From Axinella damicornis (Eukaryota > Porifera > Demospongiae > Axinellida > Axinellidae), in NCBI GenBank assembly GCA_963931865.1, contig OZ007507.1, forward strand, positions 3,564,077 to 3,628,076: 64,000 nt of DNA, in the 5' to 3' direction. The notes beneath the pieces were generated by a model. That model was not told the DNA's origin. It worked only from the letters and a program-made list of their open reading frames with translations, and searched no databases. Shown here piece after piece: positions 12,259-23,278 of the stretch. Each line of letters opens with the position of its first letter. Position 1 is the first letter of the stretch. A program made the translations under genes and the position numbers.

Positions 12259-12805
12259 AGTTCATAACAATAAGAGTGTGCAACTGCCATATGGTTTCCA
12301 CTATATACCACCATCTGGGCAGTATATATGATCAAGAGTTCATAACTCTTGATATGATGTAGGCAAATCAGTGGTGAAGCAGTAGCAGCTGTATGCTCCT
12401 ACATGTATATAGTAATTTACACAGCCTATGTACATGTGGCAGTTGCACACTCTTATTGTCTTGGCCACACCCATTTTACCTATGCAGGGTTGCAATTTCA
12501 GTTGTAAGCAGACCTGTGCAAAACTTCAATGACTTGTCCGTATCACCTAACCCACTCCAACTAGCATAGTTCATGGATTTGTACAAAGAGTTCATGACAA
12601 TAAGAGTGTGCAACTGCCATATGGTTTCCACTACCACCATCTTGGCAATCAGTGGTGAAGCAGCTGCATGTATGCTCGTGAAACTGTGATTACTACAGTG
12701 TTTACACAGCCTATGTATATACATGTAGGCCACACTGATTGCCTACATCATACTGCTAGTGGAAACCATATGGCAGTTGCACACTTTTATTGTTATGAAC
12801 TCTTG
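12259..12805. repeat. Two tandem foldback elements
   Basis: A 45-bp end sequence (AGAGTTCATAACAATAAGAG, then TGTGCAACTGCCATATGG) occurs direct at about 12260 and 12590 and inverted at about 12430 and 12760. The second copy (about 12586-12805) has long, nearly perfect inverted ends. The first is more decayed. Confidence 0.55.
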
Positions 12806-12916
12806 TAGTCTCGTTCCCAGACCGTTTATCCAGCGCGTGTATCGCTTCCAGTATAACGCACGCGCGATACTAAAAGCGATCCGTGCTGGGGTTGGTTGGG
12901 TCTGGGACCGAGACTA
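12806..12916. mobile_element. TAGTCTCG-family short foldback element, perfect 9-bp TSD
   Basis: The ends read TAGTCTCGTTCCCAGACC and, inverted, TAGTCTCGGTCCCAGACC. The 9-mer GAACTCTTG flanks both sides (12797-12805 and 12917-12925). The 111-bp element is an almost pure hairpin. It belongs with the elements at 14924-15498 and 18431-18946. Confidence 0.8.
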
Positions 12917-13055
12917 GAACTCTTGGTAATAGAGGTGGCTGTTGTTTCCTGCCTGTCTCCAGGTGGCCTGCTGTGTCGGTACCGGTTTCGATATCCACGC
13001 AATCCAATCGTGTACCTGATGAAATCCTTTGTTAATCAAGCTCATCAGGGAAAGA

Positions 13056-13600
13056 CGTCATTACACTCCTGGCAGGGGAAAAATTGTGCCGCGTAAATAA
13101 TTACACTCCTGGTAGGGGAAAAATTGTGCCGCGTAATGTCAATAATTAACCTTTGACTACCTTAGGAATGGCCTACAAAGAATCTGCCACACCATCATGA
13201 TCGTTATCATGCAGTGACCCAATGAAACTCACCTTGGTAGTGGAGATACAAGCGCTTTTGTCATGCTGTCGGCCGCCATTGCTCGATCGCTCTCTTCGAC
13301 GTTGGTTGCCAGTATAGTCTTACGAAGGCCCCACAAATATTCTGACCACACAGCCGTGATCGCTGTTGTTCACTGACGCCCACATGCCACGTGGTGGCGA
13401 AGTTGTGAGCGCTGTAATAACTTCTTGTCTTCCCTTTGGCCGCCATTGCTGACTCGCTCGCACCCGATCGATCGATCGACCGAGCATAGTCCTCACGTGA
13501 CATGTGCGTTAATTGGAATGAGCTGCAATAATTAGCTTGCGCTACCAGCGAATTGCAATCGGTTGCAATGTGGCTACCGGGAGTGTGGTTGCCCCTCGCT
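13056..13600 (-). mobile_element. CTCCTGGTAG-family repeat, minus orientation
   Basis: The left edge has two copies of ACACTCCTGG(T/C)AGGGGAAAA, and the right edge ends GGGAGTGTGGTTGCCCCTCG. On the minus strand it contains two related ~170-bp units. Each carries an ATGGC start (CAATGGCGGCC type) followed some 50-60 bp later by a GTGAGTTT donor-like site. Sister copies lie near 15.8, 18.2, 32.7, 37.2, 42.6-44.9 and 55.2 kb. It is non-coding or at most exon-like; no transposase is present. Confidence 0.6.
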
Positions 13601-13819
13601 AAGTAGTACAACTTTATCACCTTATGTAGAGATGGTAGCAGGCTCTACCGTATACATACATATGGCAGAAAATCAAGGACCAACGGGAGCACGATAAATA
13701 CGGTATGTGTATAGTATCCAATCTGCCAGTGTTTATCTAGCAGCAGCCTAAACCCAGTGTTCTTCTTTACCCTTTAGGACCCGTTGCCCAGTTGGTTGTT
13801 TGGAGTTGGAGAATTAGGA

Positions 13820-14117
13820 ATGGCTGCTTCACCCAGTCCTGAACTGAGAGTGTTTAGGCTCAACTTCAGCAAGTTAGTGAATTCGATTCCACCGTGGCTG
13901 GCGACCGAGTTCTACTCAAATGATTTGATCAGCCGGGAACTTCATAAAGCTGTAGTATGTACCACTGGATTGCCAGAATCTCAGAAAGTAACCAAAGTTT
14001 TGCTTGCTGTGGAGGACCAGATAGTGGTGAATCCTTCTATTTTGCACACGTTTCTGTCAGTGGTGAGAGCAGACCCATCCTTGGTGTACCTTGCCGATGC
14101 TCTTTCAGATCAATACC
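13820..14117 (+). CDS. NLR exon 1: CARD-like death-fold domain
   Basis: It encodes residues 1-99 plus one base. The start ATG at 13820 sits in GGAATGG, a fair Kozak context. The same frame is open upstream only to a TAG that overlaps a possible 3' splice site at 13776-13777, so a 5' UTR exon or an earlier start is possible. The sequence is helical and shaped like a CARD (LVNSIPPWLATEFYSNDLIS, then a hydrophobic HTFLSVV and YLADAL), similar to N-terminal death folds of invertebrate NLRs. The donor ACC|GTAAGT is strong and its phase matches exon 2. If unspliced, the frame runs to a stop at 14212. Confidence 0.65.
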
Positions 14118-14212
14118 GTAAGTTAGAAGATTTTGATGCTACCAGTTTGTATTGCATAGCGAGAGACCTGCTATTGTATGGTACTACATTCCTTAAGGGT
14201 GGTCAGAACTAA
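13820..14212 (+). CDS. Alternative: CARD-only 130-residue product (unspliced form)
   Basis: Reading through the exon 1 donor adds 31 residues and ends at a TAA at 14210-14212. An AATAAA poly(A) signal follows at 14441-14446. This could be a short decoy or adaptor isoform, or a separate small gene whose splicing into the NLR is only apparent. The phase-compatible GTAAGT inside the frame favours splicing as the main form. RNA data would be needed to separate the two. Confidence 0.4.
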   Translation: MAASPSPELRVFRLNFSKLVNSIPPWLATEFYSNDLISRELHKAVVCTTGLPESQKVTKVLLAVEDQIVVNPSILHTFLSVVRADPSLVYLADALSDQYRKLEDFDATSLYCIARDLLLYGTTFLKGGQN

Positions 14213-14923
14213 CAACCATGCGGACACCAAATGATGTGCCATAGCTGCACAATAATCTTGCATATAATATGGGTTTTACCCCCAAGTGTGCCCAGCCAAG
14301 TGCCCAAGAACGAACAGCAGTGCCAGCCACAGCAGTATGCTTGGCTACATAGTGTTCATCAACAGGGTACAGTCATGTAAATTGATTATGATTGTAACAG
14401 CTACACAATGACGGGAGTATCTCAGAGAAGCACAGAAGTCAATAAAATATAACATTAGTACAGTTGAATTTCTTTGTGTGCATGTACACGATCCTTCGAT
14501 CCTCAGTTTGTCACTCCATTTCTGTCATCTTCCTTACATGTACACATCGTTAGATCTCTCAGTGTGCACACACCCTTGTCCTCTCAGCCTGAATCAACAT
14601 CTGTACATCTTTTCTCTCAGTCTGTACATCTAGCCTATCCCGTGTACACACATTCATCCATTTATCTGACTGCAACTCGGACTGTGTCCACTACAACGTC
14701 GTCCTTCTCACCGTCCACATTTGCATCTCAATCGTCAGGTTTCCTTGCCCCACTTTTGCCATCTGCTGAACTACTATGTCATAACAGCAGCTTGGAGACC
14801 ATGCCACACTAACTTGACGGTTGGGACAGAGGGAATCAGCTGAGCGCAGGGGCTGCTGTGTGTGCATCACCTTGACCAGGGTTATTATTTACAGGTGTCC
14901 CGGCTGACTAGTAGTTCCTGTAA

Positions 14924-15498
14924 TAGCCTCGTTCCTAGGCGCTTGGTAATTGGGGAGAAGAGCGTGTGGTATCCACTGTTCACGCATGCGCGAGCACTTC
15001 CGTTACATTCTCCGTATAATTCATCGAGATACGTAAGCTGAAATAACTCGGATAAATATTCAGTAAAATATATGACTCCAGCATCATGCGAGTCCATGGT
15101 TTTGAAGTCTGTGGACGGTGATACGCCGCTTCTGCCTTTCCGAAGTGGATGTGAAGCAGGATACACACCCGGTAAGACCCCATAGAAAATTTGACTCGCC
15201 GTATGTTAGCATACAAACACATTCTTGCCATTATGCACATGCTGTATTGCTGTCAGTTGATCGTCCTCAGCGGCTTTCCGACCTTACGGAGGGCGTACGG
15301 CATGGCTTGGTTGAACAGAGCTGCGTCTTGTAGATGTAAACAACTCCCGTGTTTCAGTAATGTACGGTCATGCAACACGGACTAGTATAGCAGTAGTTTC
15401 CAAGTTCCCCACAAAAAAACCTGGGGAGCCACGCATGCGCGAACAGTGGATACCAGGCGCTCTTCTCCTCAATTACCGAGCGCCTGGGAACGAGGCTA
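14924..15498. mobile_element. TAGCCTCG-family foldback element, perfect 9-bp TSD
   Basis: The ends TAGCCTCGTTCC and GGAACGAGGCTA are perfectly inverted. The arms extend about 75 bp (GAAGAGCG, GGTATCCACTGTTC, GCATGCGCG shared inverted). TTCCTGTAA flanks both sides (14915-14923 and 15499-15507). The 575-bp element has no transposase-like frame. With its 9-bp duplication and long inverted ends it fits the Mutator-like group. Confidence 0.8.
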
Positions 15499-15779
15499 TT
15501 CCTGTAAGCATCCTAGTAACTCTTGTGGTTGCTACTGGTTTTATCGGTAGACCCGCTGTGAAGTGCTGCTATGTCGGCGGAGGCAGTGATGCTGGAATCT
15601 TGAGAACGAGTTGAGGGGGCAGTGACAGAGTTCTCCCTTCCCTTTAGCTGTCTGTTTCTTCTTTGTTTGTTGCCAGAGGATGACTAGGTAACCGTCAACA
15701 CACCACCATCGAATTCGCCATGTGTACACTGACGTCCACAGCATGTGAGATAATTAAATTCATAATCACACGTTCTTGC

Positions 15780-16220
15780 AGTGTTGCTGTGACAACTAGG
15801 GAAATCGAGTGAATGTGGTTTGCATACCATGATTGCTATCATAATATGCAGTGTGATATGCAGTGACATAAACTCTGTGCTGAAACTCACCTTGGTGGTG
15901 GAGATACAAGCGCTTTTGTCATGCTGTTGGCTTCCATTGCTCGATCGCTCTCTTCGACGTTGGTTGCCATGCAGTACAGTCTTACGAAGGCTCCACAAAG
16001 ATTCTGACCTCACAGCCATGAACGCTGTCGTTCACTGGCGCTACATGCCAAAACTCACCGTGCTGGCAAAGTTGTGAGCACTGTAATAAGTTCTCGTCTT
16101 CCCTTCAGGCACCATTGATCGACCGAGCATGGTCATCACATGACATGTGCATTAATTGGAATTAGCTGACGCGTACCTAACTGGTTGCAATGGGGCTACC
16201 AGGGATTGTGGTTAATGAGA
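15780..16220 (-). mobile_element. CTCCTGGTAG-family repeat, decayed minus copy
   Basis: It shares the internal AAACTCACCTTGGTGGTGGAG, CATTGCTCGATCGCTCTCTT and GTGCATTAATTGGAAT blocks with the copy at 13056-13600, but both termini are degraded. It lies in intron 1. Confidence 0.5.
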
Positions 16221-16659
16221 AAAATACAAAAGCGCTTGCTTCCGCTTATTCCCAGTGCGCATTTGGGGTCTGAGAATGAGACTACAGTGAAAAACGCCAC
16301 GTTACTGGATTCCCTTCGTGCAAATAGCCCTGTAGGCGACGTTGCAAAGGTGCTTTGTTGAGAAGTTTTATTGCAAAATTGATCTGGATTTGGCTGCTCC
16401 AGTGTTCTGCCTGAGGGCAAGGTAGAGTTATGAACTTTTCTGTGTGTTTATAGTAGTCCATACGGACGGTAGGCTGCAGCAAGCTGCGTGTTTATAACTG
16501 CATGCTCTTCTAACCGAGATACAGTCCATAGCAACCAGTTGAGTGCGCGCTCCTTGTGAGTATTTAGTTAGTTCTGACCTCCCTTAAAATTCTAACGAAG
16601 TAACAACATTAGAAACTTTTATATCCAAAAATTAATGTAAAGGCTTCATTTACTCGCAG

Positions 16660-18213
16660 GATTACTTCTGCCACGGAAGAGTACAAGGACAAGTCCCCCA
16701 ACACTGTGTCAACTCGCTGCGGAGCTGAAGGACTTTGAGAACTGGTACCTGCTTGGCCTACAGTTAAATATCAGTAAGGACACCTTGGATTCTATTGAAA
16801 AGTTACACGAGACCAAAATGCGACAGTGTATTGAGATGATAGAACACTGGGTTAGTAACTTGGATAATCCTAAATGGGAAACTGTCCATGAAGCACTTAG
16901 GAACATTGGTGAAAGTGTCCTTGCTGCCAGGATTGCAGACAAGTATGATGTCCAACCCAGTTGTAGTGGTGAAGAGAAGTCACTAGTACCCAGGTCAGAA
17001 CAGTCTGGGAAAGAAATGTCACTAGCTCCAAGATCAGAACACCCAAATAGCAGCTGTGAAGAAAGTTTATTGTCTAGTGATGCAGCGATGGTAATAAAGT
17101 CAAAAGTAATAATCACACAAGAACAGAAACGGGTTTGTAGTTGTTTTGCTACAGTAATGGACAGGATTACGGAACTCTTAGAAGCACTAATTAAGCTAGA
17201 AATGTTGCTGCGGTTCCTTCGATTTCATTGTCACCCTCTATACCCAGAGATGCTCTATGTAGATCGGCACATACTGCACCATACCAGTAGCGTTTCTGAA
17301 GTAATGGAGTCCTTAGTCCCAGACTACATCAACTACATGGACACTGTACTTCTTGAGGCAATTGTTGAGAGGTTTGAAGTCAAGGAAGGCCAGCGACTAA
17401 TTCAAGAGTACCATGATCGCTATCCTCACCTCAGGCTGCTCAGTGACATGCCTGACCCTATTCCGGATGAGAGACTGGATCTGACCAGACGTAAGAGGTT
17501 GAGAGCCAATTGTGACGGTGACTTTGATAGTGCTAGAGCTAATGATGTTAAGAGAATAAGGATGTCTATTGAAGGTGCAACTGGCATAGACCATCAATTT
17601 GTGACTCCAGCCCAACATGGTGAAGGATCTCTCATCCTCACATTTCTCATCCCAGACAGTGTTAGTGGTATTTTCCAAGAGCTCTGTGATGAGGACTTGG
17701 AGCTTCTAGCAGAGGCAGGAATTGTGGAACTACAAATTGATGACTTTGTACTCAGTGACATTCAGAAGTACTGCCCTCAGAGAGCCAGGAGTTCAGTGCA
17801 AAGTACCAGTGTTTCTGATCCTGGCCAAAGTGGCACAACTGCCAAGGGCTACGATACCTACATAGAGCAGAGATTAGAGCCATTTACAAGCAAGGAGAAA
17901 AATCAGTTAACTAATCTTCTTAAAAGTGTTTCCAAATCAAGGTTGGAAGAGGTGTGTTCAAATTCACTTCTTCGCCAGTTAGCAACACACATGAGAGACT
18001 GGAGAAAGCTGGCTCCTAGGCTTGGCATTGGTGATATTGAAGCAGACATGCTAGCTCATCGATACCAAGGTCAAAGTGAACAGGGATACAGGGCTCTGCA
18101 CTGTTGGAAACAGATCAACCCAGAGACTGCCACGTACAGGGACCTCATTACATGTCTTCTGGCTCATGCACCCTTTGACTTGACAGAGGCTGCTCTGAAA
18201 ATGCTCACTCCAG
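16660..18213 (+). CDS. NLR exon 2: DEATH domain, unknown domain, second DEATH domain
   Basis: It encodes residues 100-617 plus one base. Residues ~115-196 form a DEATH domain (LAAELKDFENWYLLGLQL, HWVSNLDNPKWETVHEAL, ADKYD). Residues ~197-250 are a polar linker with two LxPRSE repeats. Residues ~254-461 form a compact region with FLRFHCHPLYPEMLYVD, MESLVPDYINYMD, DMPDPIPDE and an F/L/I-rich SLILTFLIPDSVSGIF stretch; I do not know a named family for it. Residues ~531-614 form a second DEATH domain (LATHMRDWRKLAPRLGI, ALHCWKQINPETATYRDLI). The acceptor is CTCGCAG|GA and the donor CCAG|GTACT. An in-frame TAA lies just past the donor. Confidence 0.75.
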
Positions 18214-18430
18214 GTACTAAATAATAAACACTCCTGGTAGGGAAAGTGTTCCTTGTAAATGTTTGTGATTGCCCTTGTGTACTGACTTGTGGTGAAGTTA
18301 TGTGCCTTCCCATTGGCGACCATTGCTTGCTTTGACTGTCATTCGCAGTATGTGATGTCACGTGTGCATTAATCGTTATAACCTGTACCAGGAACTTTTG
18401 ATGGCCATTAAATTTGGCAAATGGGCTGGA

Positions 18431-18946
18431 TAGTCTCGTGACCAGCCATCCACGTGCGCCCCGCGGAGAACGTCTGGTGGTTTGAGTGAGATTTCTTGTT
18501 ACTAACACCTTTCTCATCTAGAATGTAGGATGGCCAATGAAATCGTCGAGCACACACGTAATTATTGTGGGTTACCTCACCGATCGATTGAGGGGTTGAA
18601 AACAGCTCAGTCTAAACAGCTTGTAAGCAAGACTTTCTTCATGACACCCCTTCGTAGCTTCCAAGAACCTTTCAGCCATCTCCAACTCCGAAAAACAACG
18701 GTTTACTGCAATTCCGGAATAACAAAGAAGCCACCACCCTTTTATTAGCAGCTGATGTTTCGGGGGTTAGTGAACGTCGCTGTTGCCGACTGCTTGAAGG
18801 CTGTACAACAAGTAGTACAGAAAGAGCGTCTATCTTCAGATTTCTCTCACAGTTGCATTCTTAGTGCTTTCAATTACATTTTCGCTGGACACACCTCTGT
18901 TACAAGAATGTAGCTCAAGCCACCAGACGTTCTGGGCATGAGACTA
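18431..18946. mobile_element. TAGTCTCG-family foldback element, degenerate 9-bp TSD
   Basis: The left end TAGTCTCGTGACCAG and right end CTGGGCATGAGACTA are inverted. The subterminal AACGTCTGGTGG / CCACCAGACGTT is also inverted. The flanks TGGGCTGGA (18422-18430) and TGGCCTGAA (18947-18955) agree at 7 of 9 bases, consistent with an old 9-bp duplication. Confidence 0.65.
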
Positions 18947-18956
18947 TGGCCTGAAA

Positions 18957-19460
18957 TGGCTCAGTATGAAATTTGGCGAATTTAAAACTTGACAATCGCG
19001 TCTGACGTAACTGTGTGTCACGTCTGTACTTCGCGAGATCAAGAAGCCCCAGGACAAAGATGGAAAGTGGTGTCCATGGCCATCACGTCACTGTATCTAG
19101 AGCCCCATGATTGGTGAACAGCTAGTCTGTAAGAGGGAGGTCAGCAATGCCCAGGAGGCATACGTTGCGGCGCGGCAGTGTTGCACGGGGCTATGACCTG
19201 CATATATAGTCGTCGGCCATGTTCTGGAAAATTTTCAGCAGCCTGCACGCTTTTAATTCGGTACACTGTCGGTGAAGTAGTAGGGGCTTCTCCTAATACC
19301 TTTCTTCTTTGAAGGAACCTTGGGTCTTGTAAGTTCAAGGTGATCTTGCCGCGCCACGCACGTCTGGCCAGCCATTTAATATTGGTGAATTTTTAGTTTG
19401 GTGGTGAACTTGTGAAATCTAAACCATTGCCAAAAATTCCGGTATACTGTACATTAGCCA
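18957..19460. mobile_element. Decayed relative of the 8245-8864 MITE
   Basis: The left part carries GAAATTTGGCGAATTTAAAA. The right part carries GCCAAAAATTCCGGTATAC in inverted sense. A central GC-rich block resembles the interior at 8480-8760. The ends are eroded. Confidence 0.45.
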
Positions 19461-19554
19461 TCTACTGACACAAATGGCCCTACCAGTTGCCTACCAAAAG
19501 TGGGGTTGCCACTTGTAAATTTTATGCCATAATGAAGGGTTTCTTCCCATGCAG

Positions 19555-21079
19555 ATTCAGCAGTGCAAGAAGCTCGCAGGTTGCTCCAAGAAGCTTACCT
19601 GTTCCAGGAGAGTCAGTCACTCTGGACTGGAGCTCCAGAACTCCTCCAGCTTGATCAAAGGCTGGGGAAGCCTATTGTGGGTGAATATGATCATCAACTA
19701 CTACAAAACATTGACTACTCCTCTCAGTTTGAAACGCTTGATCAATGTTCTTCTCAGATTCATACTGTCTCCATCAAATCATTCCTGAATGCAGTAGCCA
19801 AGGAGAAATTACGTACGTTCGGGAAAACAGAACGTATATTCCTCATCAAAGGCCCTCCTGGCTCTGGGAAAACTGCATTGCTCCAAAGATTGTGTGCCTT
19901 CTGGGCTCGAGGGTTCTGCCTCAGGAAATACACTCTAGTTCTTTGGTTAGACCTCAAGGCTCATCCTAAGGCACCGTCTGGTGTTTCCCTTAGAACACTT
20001 CTGAGCTACTGCCTTCCACAGGGCAGTCATTTGGACAGCATTCAACAGTGGTTGGATAGGCATGGTGCAGAAGACATACTTATGATTGTCGATGGTGCTG
20101 ACAGCAGAGCTTTTCTAGATCAAGTTTTAGCTAGTGAATGGCTGAACAGAGCATCAGTCATTTTATCTGTTGTGAGTGCTCACATCTCAAGTAGTCATCT
20201 GTATGAGGGTCTGTCTCAAGATCCTACCCAGTTTCACCTGCTTGGTCTGTCTCAGGACCAGGTAGTGAAGCAGGTAATCCATCACTACCGTGACGATGCT
20301 TCCAAGGCCGAGGAGTTCCTTATCTACATCTCAGAGACTCCTAAGATCAAATTACTTTGTTCCAGTCCTCCCTACCTTGTAGCTGTTCTGTTTGTGTTCG
20401 ACGAAATGAATACCAGTGATCCCCCATACTCGTGGACCCAGTTGTTCACTAGCCTCACTCTCTCCCTATTAGGGCTGTCTAGTGTGTCAGACCACAACAC
20501 TCTTGCTCTCCTTAGCTCCAAAGCATACACAGTGACAAGTGGCAGTCCCTCATTTGACTGGCACGACAACTATGCTAACTTCTGTAGCGCCGTCACTCCC
20601 CCATACCGTACCATGGTGGCACAGGCTGACGATGCTTGCTTCTCCCTCCCACTACTTCAGCATTACCTCTGTGCCCGACACATCCACAGTCTCCCAAAAG
20701 ACCAGCATATGGCAATCCTGGATCAGAAGACACTGCCATTCCACGTGAAGCAATTCTACATTGGATTGTGCAGCTCATCTGAGAGGGCAACGAGGTTCCT
20801 GCACATGCAGTACCAGCATATGCGTATACCTGCAGCCTGCATAACAGAAATACCAGTCGAGGGTCTACAAGATCTAATGTCATCACAGCTAACCATTACA
20901 GAGCAGTTGTTGTCAACATCTGATATTGATTGCTTATTTCAAGCTGTGTACTACTCCGGACTAGCGTGTAGGCTGCAATTTGATCGCTGCTGTTTTAGAC
21001 TCCAAACAATCGAGATGATGGTGAAATGGCTGACAGTAAATTCTGTTCTTCCCAGTGGTGGTACAGTTCAGGAGCTAGG
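19555..21079 (+). CDS. NLR exon 3: NACHT ATPase and start of the LRR region
   Basis: It encodes residues 618-1125 plus two bases. Residues 717-724 are a perfect Walker A (GPPGSGKT) preceded by IFLIK. Residues ~792-801 are Walker B (ILMIVDGADS, the DGxDS form rather than DGLDE). Next comes NRASVILSVVSAH, where most NACHT proteins have a TSRP-like sensor. Downstream helical regions include LPLLQHYLCARHI and FYIGLCSS. The exon ends GGTVQELG, the second half of an LRR, which runs directly into the first LRR exon. The acceptor is CCCATGCAG|AT and the donor GG|GTAAGT, with an in-frame TAA across the donor. NACHT proteins bind ATP or GTP and oligomerise; activity here is inferred. Confidence 0.85.
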
Positions 21080-22047
21080 GTAAGTATCATTGTGTGTGGA
21101 TTGTCCTCTGATGATTACTACCACATGGCTCATCAGGGGCTGATCCAAGGGGGCTACAAAGGGGTGTAACTACAGTGGAAAGCACCAAATTGCCATGAGA
21201 GCCCTTACCGACAACTAAGATGATGGGTACAAACATTTCTGTGCTTTGCGTGGTTTGTCAACTCCTACGCAACAACTATGAAGGTACAAAGCACCTCCAG
21301 TATGATACTGGCTTGAGGTAGCACTCAAAGCAGTGAAGCAATTCTACCCTCCTGTCGCACCCCCCCTTATACATTATCCTGGATCCACCCCTGCTCATGT
21401 TGATATTCCATGACTTCTTGGTGTGTACAATCTGTGCATGATAATTATGACTAGTGCATATGTGTGTGGCACGCAGGAAGAGCCTTGCGGGAAGCGAGGC
21501 AACAGGCGGCTGAGCGGCTCAGTAGTAGCACTGGGAGTGCACTACATCCGAGGTTCGTGTACTCAGATATATAGTTCTGTGCCGGGTAAGTCGCTCAAAG
21601 ACGGTCCTAAAACGGCAGTGTCTTGTTGGTATTCAAACAAGAATGAGCGTTGCCAAGTACTACTAAAGCGACGAGTACTGGCGCCAGCACGTCGGGGCTG
21701 GCAACTATAATAGCTGTAGGATAAATACATTATTTTCCGTGTACTGGGAAACATCACTCGTCTGTTGCCGTATTGTCACTCGTGCCTGCGTTGTATTGTG
21801 AAGTGTTACGTGTGTACATATTGGGTTGCATACAGTAGTAAGTACCCAGTTGCAATGTGTATATAGGGTGTTCATGTGGTTGACCTGGGTACATCAATGA
21901 CAGCATCAATTATAGAGAGCAACATACGTACTGGAGTCTGGGAATGGGTTCTCAGAATTAGTCATCCACTTGCAATTCTTTCAATACCTTACTACTGAGA
22001 TACAGTATCAGATGCTGTTTGCCATGCAGTTTGTCATCATTCTTCAG
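21080..22047 (+). other. Intron 3
   Basis: It runs from GTAAGT to TTCTTCAG. It contains a short CAGGGG-ended MITE (21134-21393), an unrecognised stretch at 21430-21780, and the first partial copy of the LRR intron unit from about 21800. Confidence 0.6.
21134..21393. mobile_element. Short CAGGGG/CCCCTG MITE
   Basis: The ends are CAGGGGCTGATCCAAGG and, inverted, CAGGGGTGGATCCAGG. CTCAT flanks both sides (21129-21133 and 21394-21398). The termini look hAT-like, although the 5-bp duplication is shorter than the usual 8 bp. Confidence 0.6.
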
Positions 22048-22131
22048 CATCTCAGGAAACACAATCTCAGATGGAGGAGCCTCTGCACTTGCTGGAGCAC
22101 TGCGAGTGAACCAGAACCTTCAGACACTAGA
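22048..22131 (+). CDS. LRR exon 1
   Basis: 84 nt, phase 2 at both ends, acceptor TTCTTCAG, donor GTGAGT. The variable half encodes ISGNTISDGG, followed by ASALAGALRVNQNLQTL. It joins the NACHT exon without a gap in the LRR pattern. Confidence 0.85.
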
Positions 22132-22398
22132 GTGAGTCCAGACATTCATGTCCTAGTTCTTAAGAGTTGTGTACTGAGAATTCAGTGACAGTGATGAGCA
22201 GTGACAGTGATGACATCATCAATTATGGAGAGCCCAACCAACATACTGGAATATACAGAGGTCAGGGAATGGGATCTGAGAATTAATCATCCACTTCCAT
22301 AACCTACATTTCTTTGATACCTTACTACTGAGATACTGTATCAGATGCTGTTTGCCATGCAGTTTGTCAGTTTTTAAGCTACATTATTCATTCCTCAG

Positions 22399-22482
22399 TA
22401 TCTCGGGAAACTACATCAAAGATAAAGGAGCCTCTGCACTCGCTGGAGCTCTGCGAGTGAACCGGAGCCTTCAGACACTAGA
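22399..22482 (+). CDS. LRR exon 2
   Basis: 84 nt, phase 2 at both ends. The variable half encodes ISGNYIKDKG, followed by the common ASALAGALRVNRSLQTL. It is identical in sequence to LRR exon 3, which lies 796 bp downstream in a local tandem duplication. Confidence 0.85.
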
Positions 22483-23194
22483 GTGAGTCTAGACATTCAT
22501 GTCCTAGTTCTTAAGAGTTGTGTACCGAGAATTCAGTGACAGTGATGAGCATAGCTCAAGTGATAGCATATTCCCGGGTGTAGATGCAACTATAATGAAT
22601 TGGCTGTTTACGCACAATCTGTGTGAGTCCTCTAAATGTCCGATCGTAAGATGTCGTTTGTGTTCTTTTGTCGTACATTCAATTTCCCCAATGTGGGGTG
22701 CAGCCGGATCATCCAAACCCAGTCGGCCCTCCACAGGAAGGGTGGGAATGGGAGGTGGGTGGGTGGGCGTTACCCTCTGGGTGATAGCAGACCAGGGATT
22801 GTACACAGCTATCATGCCTAAATTAACCATCAGGGATGAGAGACTGTTGAATGCATTGTAGACCTGCAACCTGAAGTGTAGTGAGGGTGGAGCCTTTCTG
22901 AATAGACATTGTATTGTGAAGTGCTACATAGGTACATATTGGGTTGCATACACTAGTCAGTACCCAGTTGCTATGTGGGCTGTTCGTATGGTTGGCCTGT
23001 GTGTATCAATGACATTAATTATGGAGAGCTCAACCAACATACTGGAATATACAGAGGTCAGGGAATGGGATCTGAGAATTAATCATCCACTTCCATAACC
23101 TACATTTCTTTGATACCTTACTACTGAGATACTGTATCAGATGCTGTTTGCCATGCAGTTTGTCAGTTTTTAAGCTACATTATTCATTCCTCAG

Positions 23195-23278
23195 TATCTC
23201 GGGAAACTACATCAAAGATAAAGGAGCCTCTGCACTCGCTGGAGCTCTGCGAGTGAACCGGAGCCTTCAGACACTAGA
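23195..23278 (+). CDS. LRR exon 3
   Basis: 84 nt, same sequence as LRR exon 2 (ISGNYIKDKG). Acceptor TTCCTCAG, donor GTGAGT. Confidence 0.85.

Larger units (their letters stand above)
14118..16659 (+). other. Intron 1
   Basis: The donor is GTAAGT and the acceptor TTTACTCGCAG|G. It contains a poly(A)-like AATAAA (14441), a foldback element with 9-bp TSD (14924-15498) and a decayed CTCCTGGTAG-family copy (about 15780-16220). A CTG/TGTACA-rich stretch at 14480-14810 is open but has no domain. The remaining sequence shows no gene. Confidence 0.6.
18214..19554 (+). other. Intron 2
   Basis: The donor is GTACTA and the acceptor TTCTTCCCATGCAG. It holds a short CTCCTGGTAG-family fragment (18225-18400), a TAGTCTCG foldback element (18431-18946) and a decayed GGCGA-rich MITE (about 18957-19460). 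No other coding segment is seen. Confidence 0.6.

Noticed and set aside
14474..14812. 112-residue Ser/Thr-rich frame in intron 1
   Set aside because: It starts from TTG-type codons, is low-complexity, shows no domain, and lies between well-phased exons.
16709..17678. Minus-strand frames opposite exon 2
   Set aside because: They are shadows of the DEATH-domain exon and have no domain or splice structure of their own.
21134..21393. Confident hAT assignment for the CAGGGG MITE
   Set aside because: The visible duplication is 5 bp (CTCAT), not 8 bp, so the superfamily is left open.
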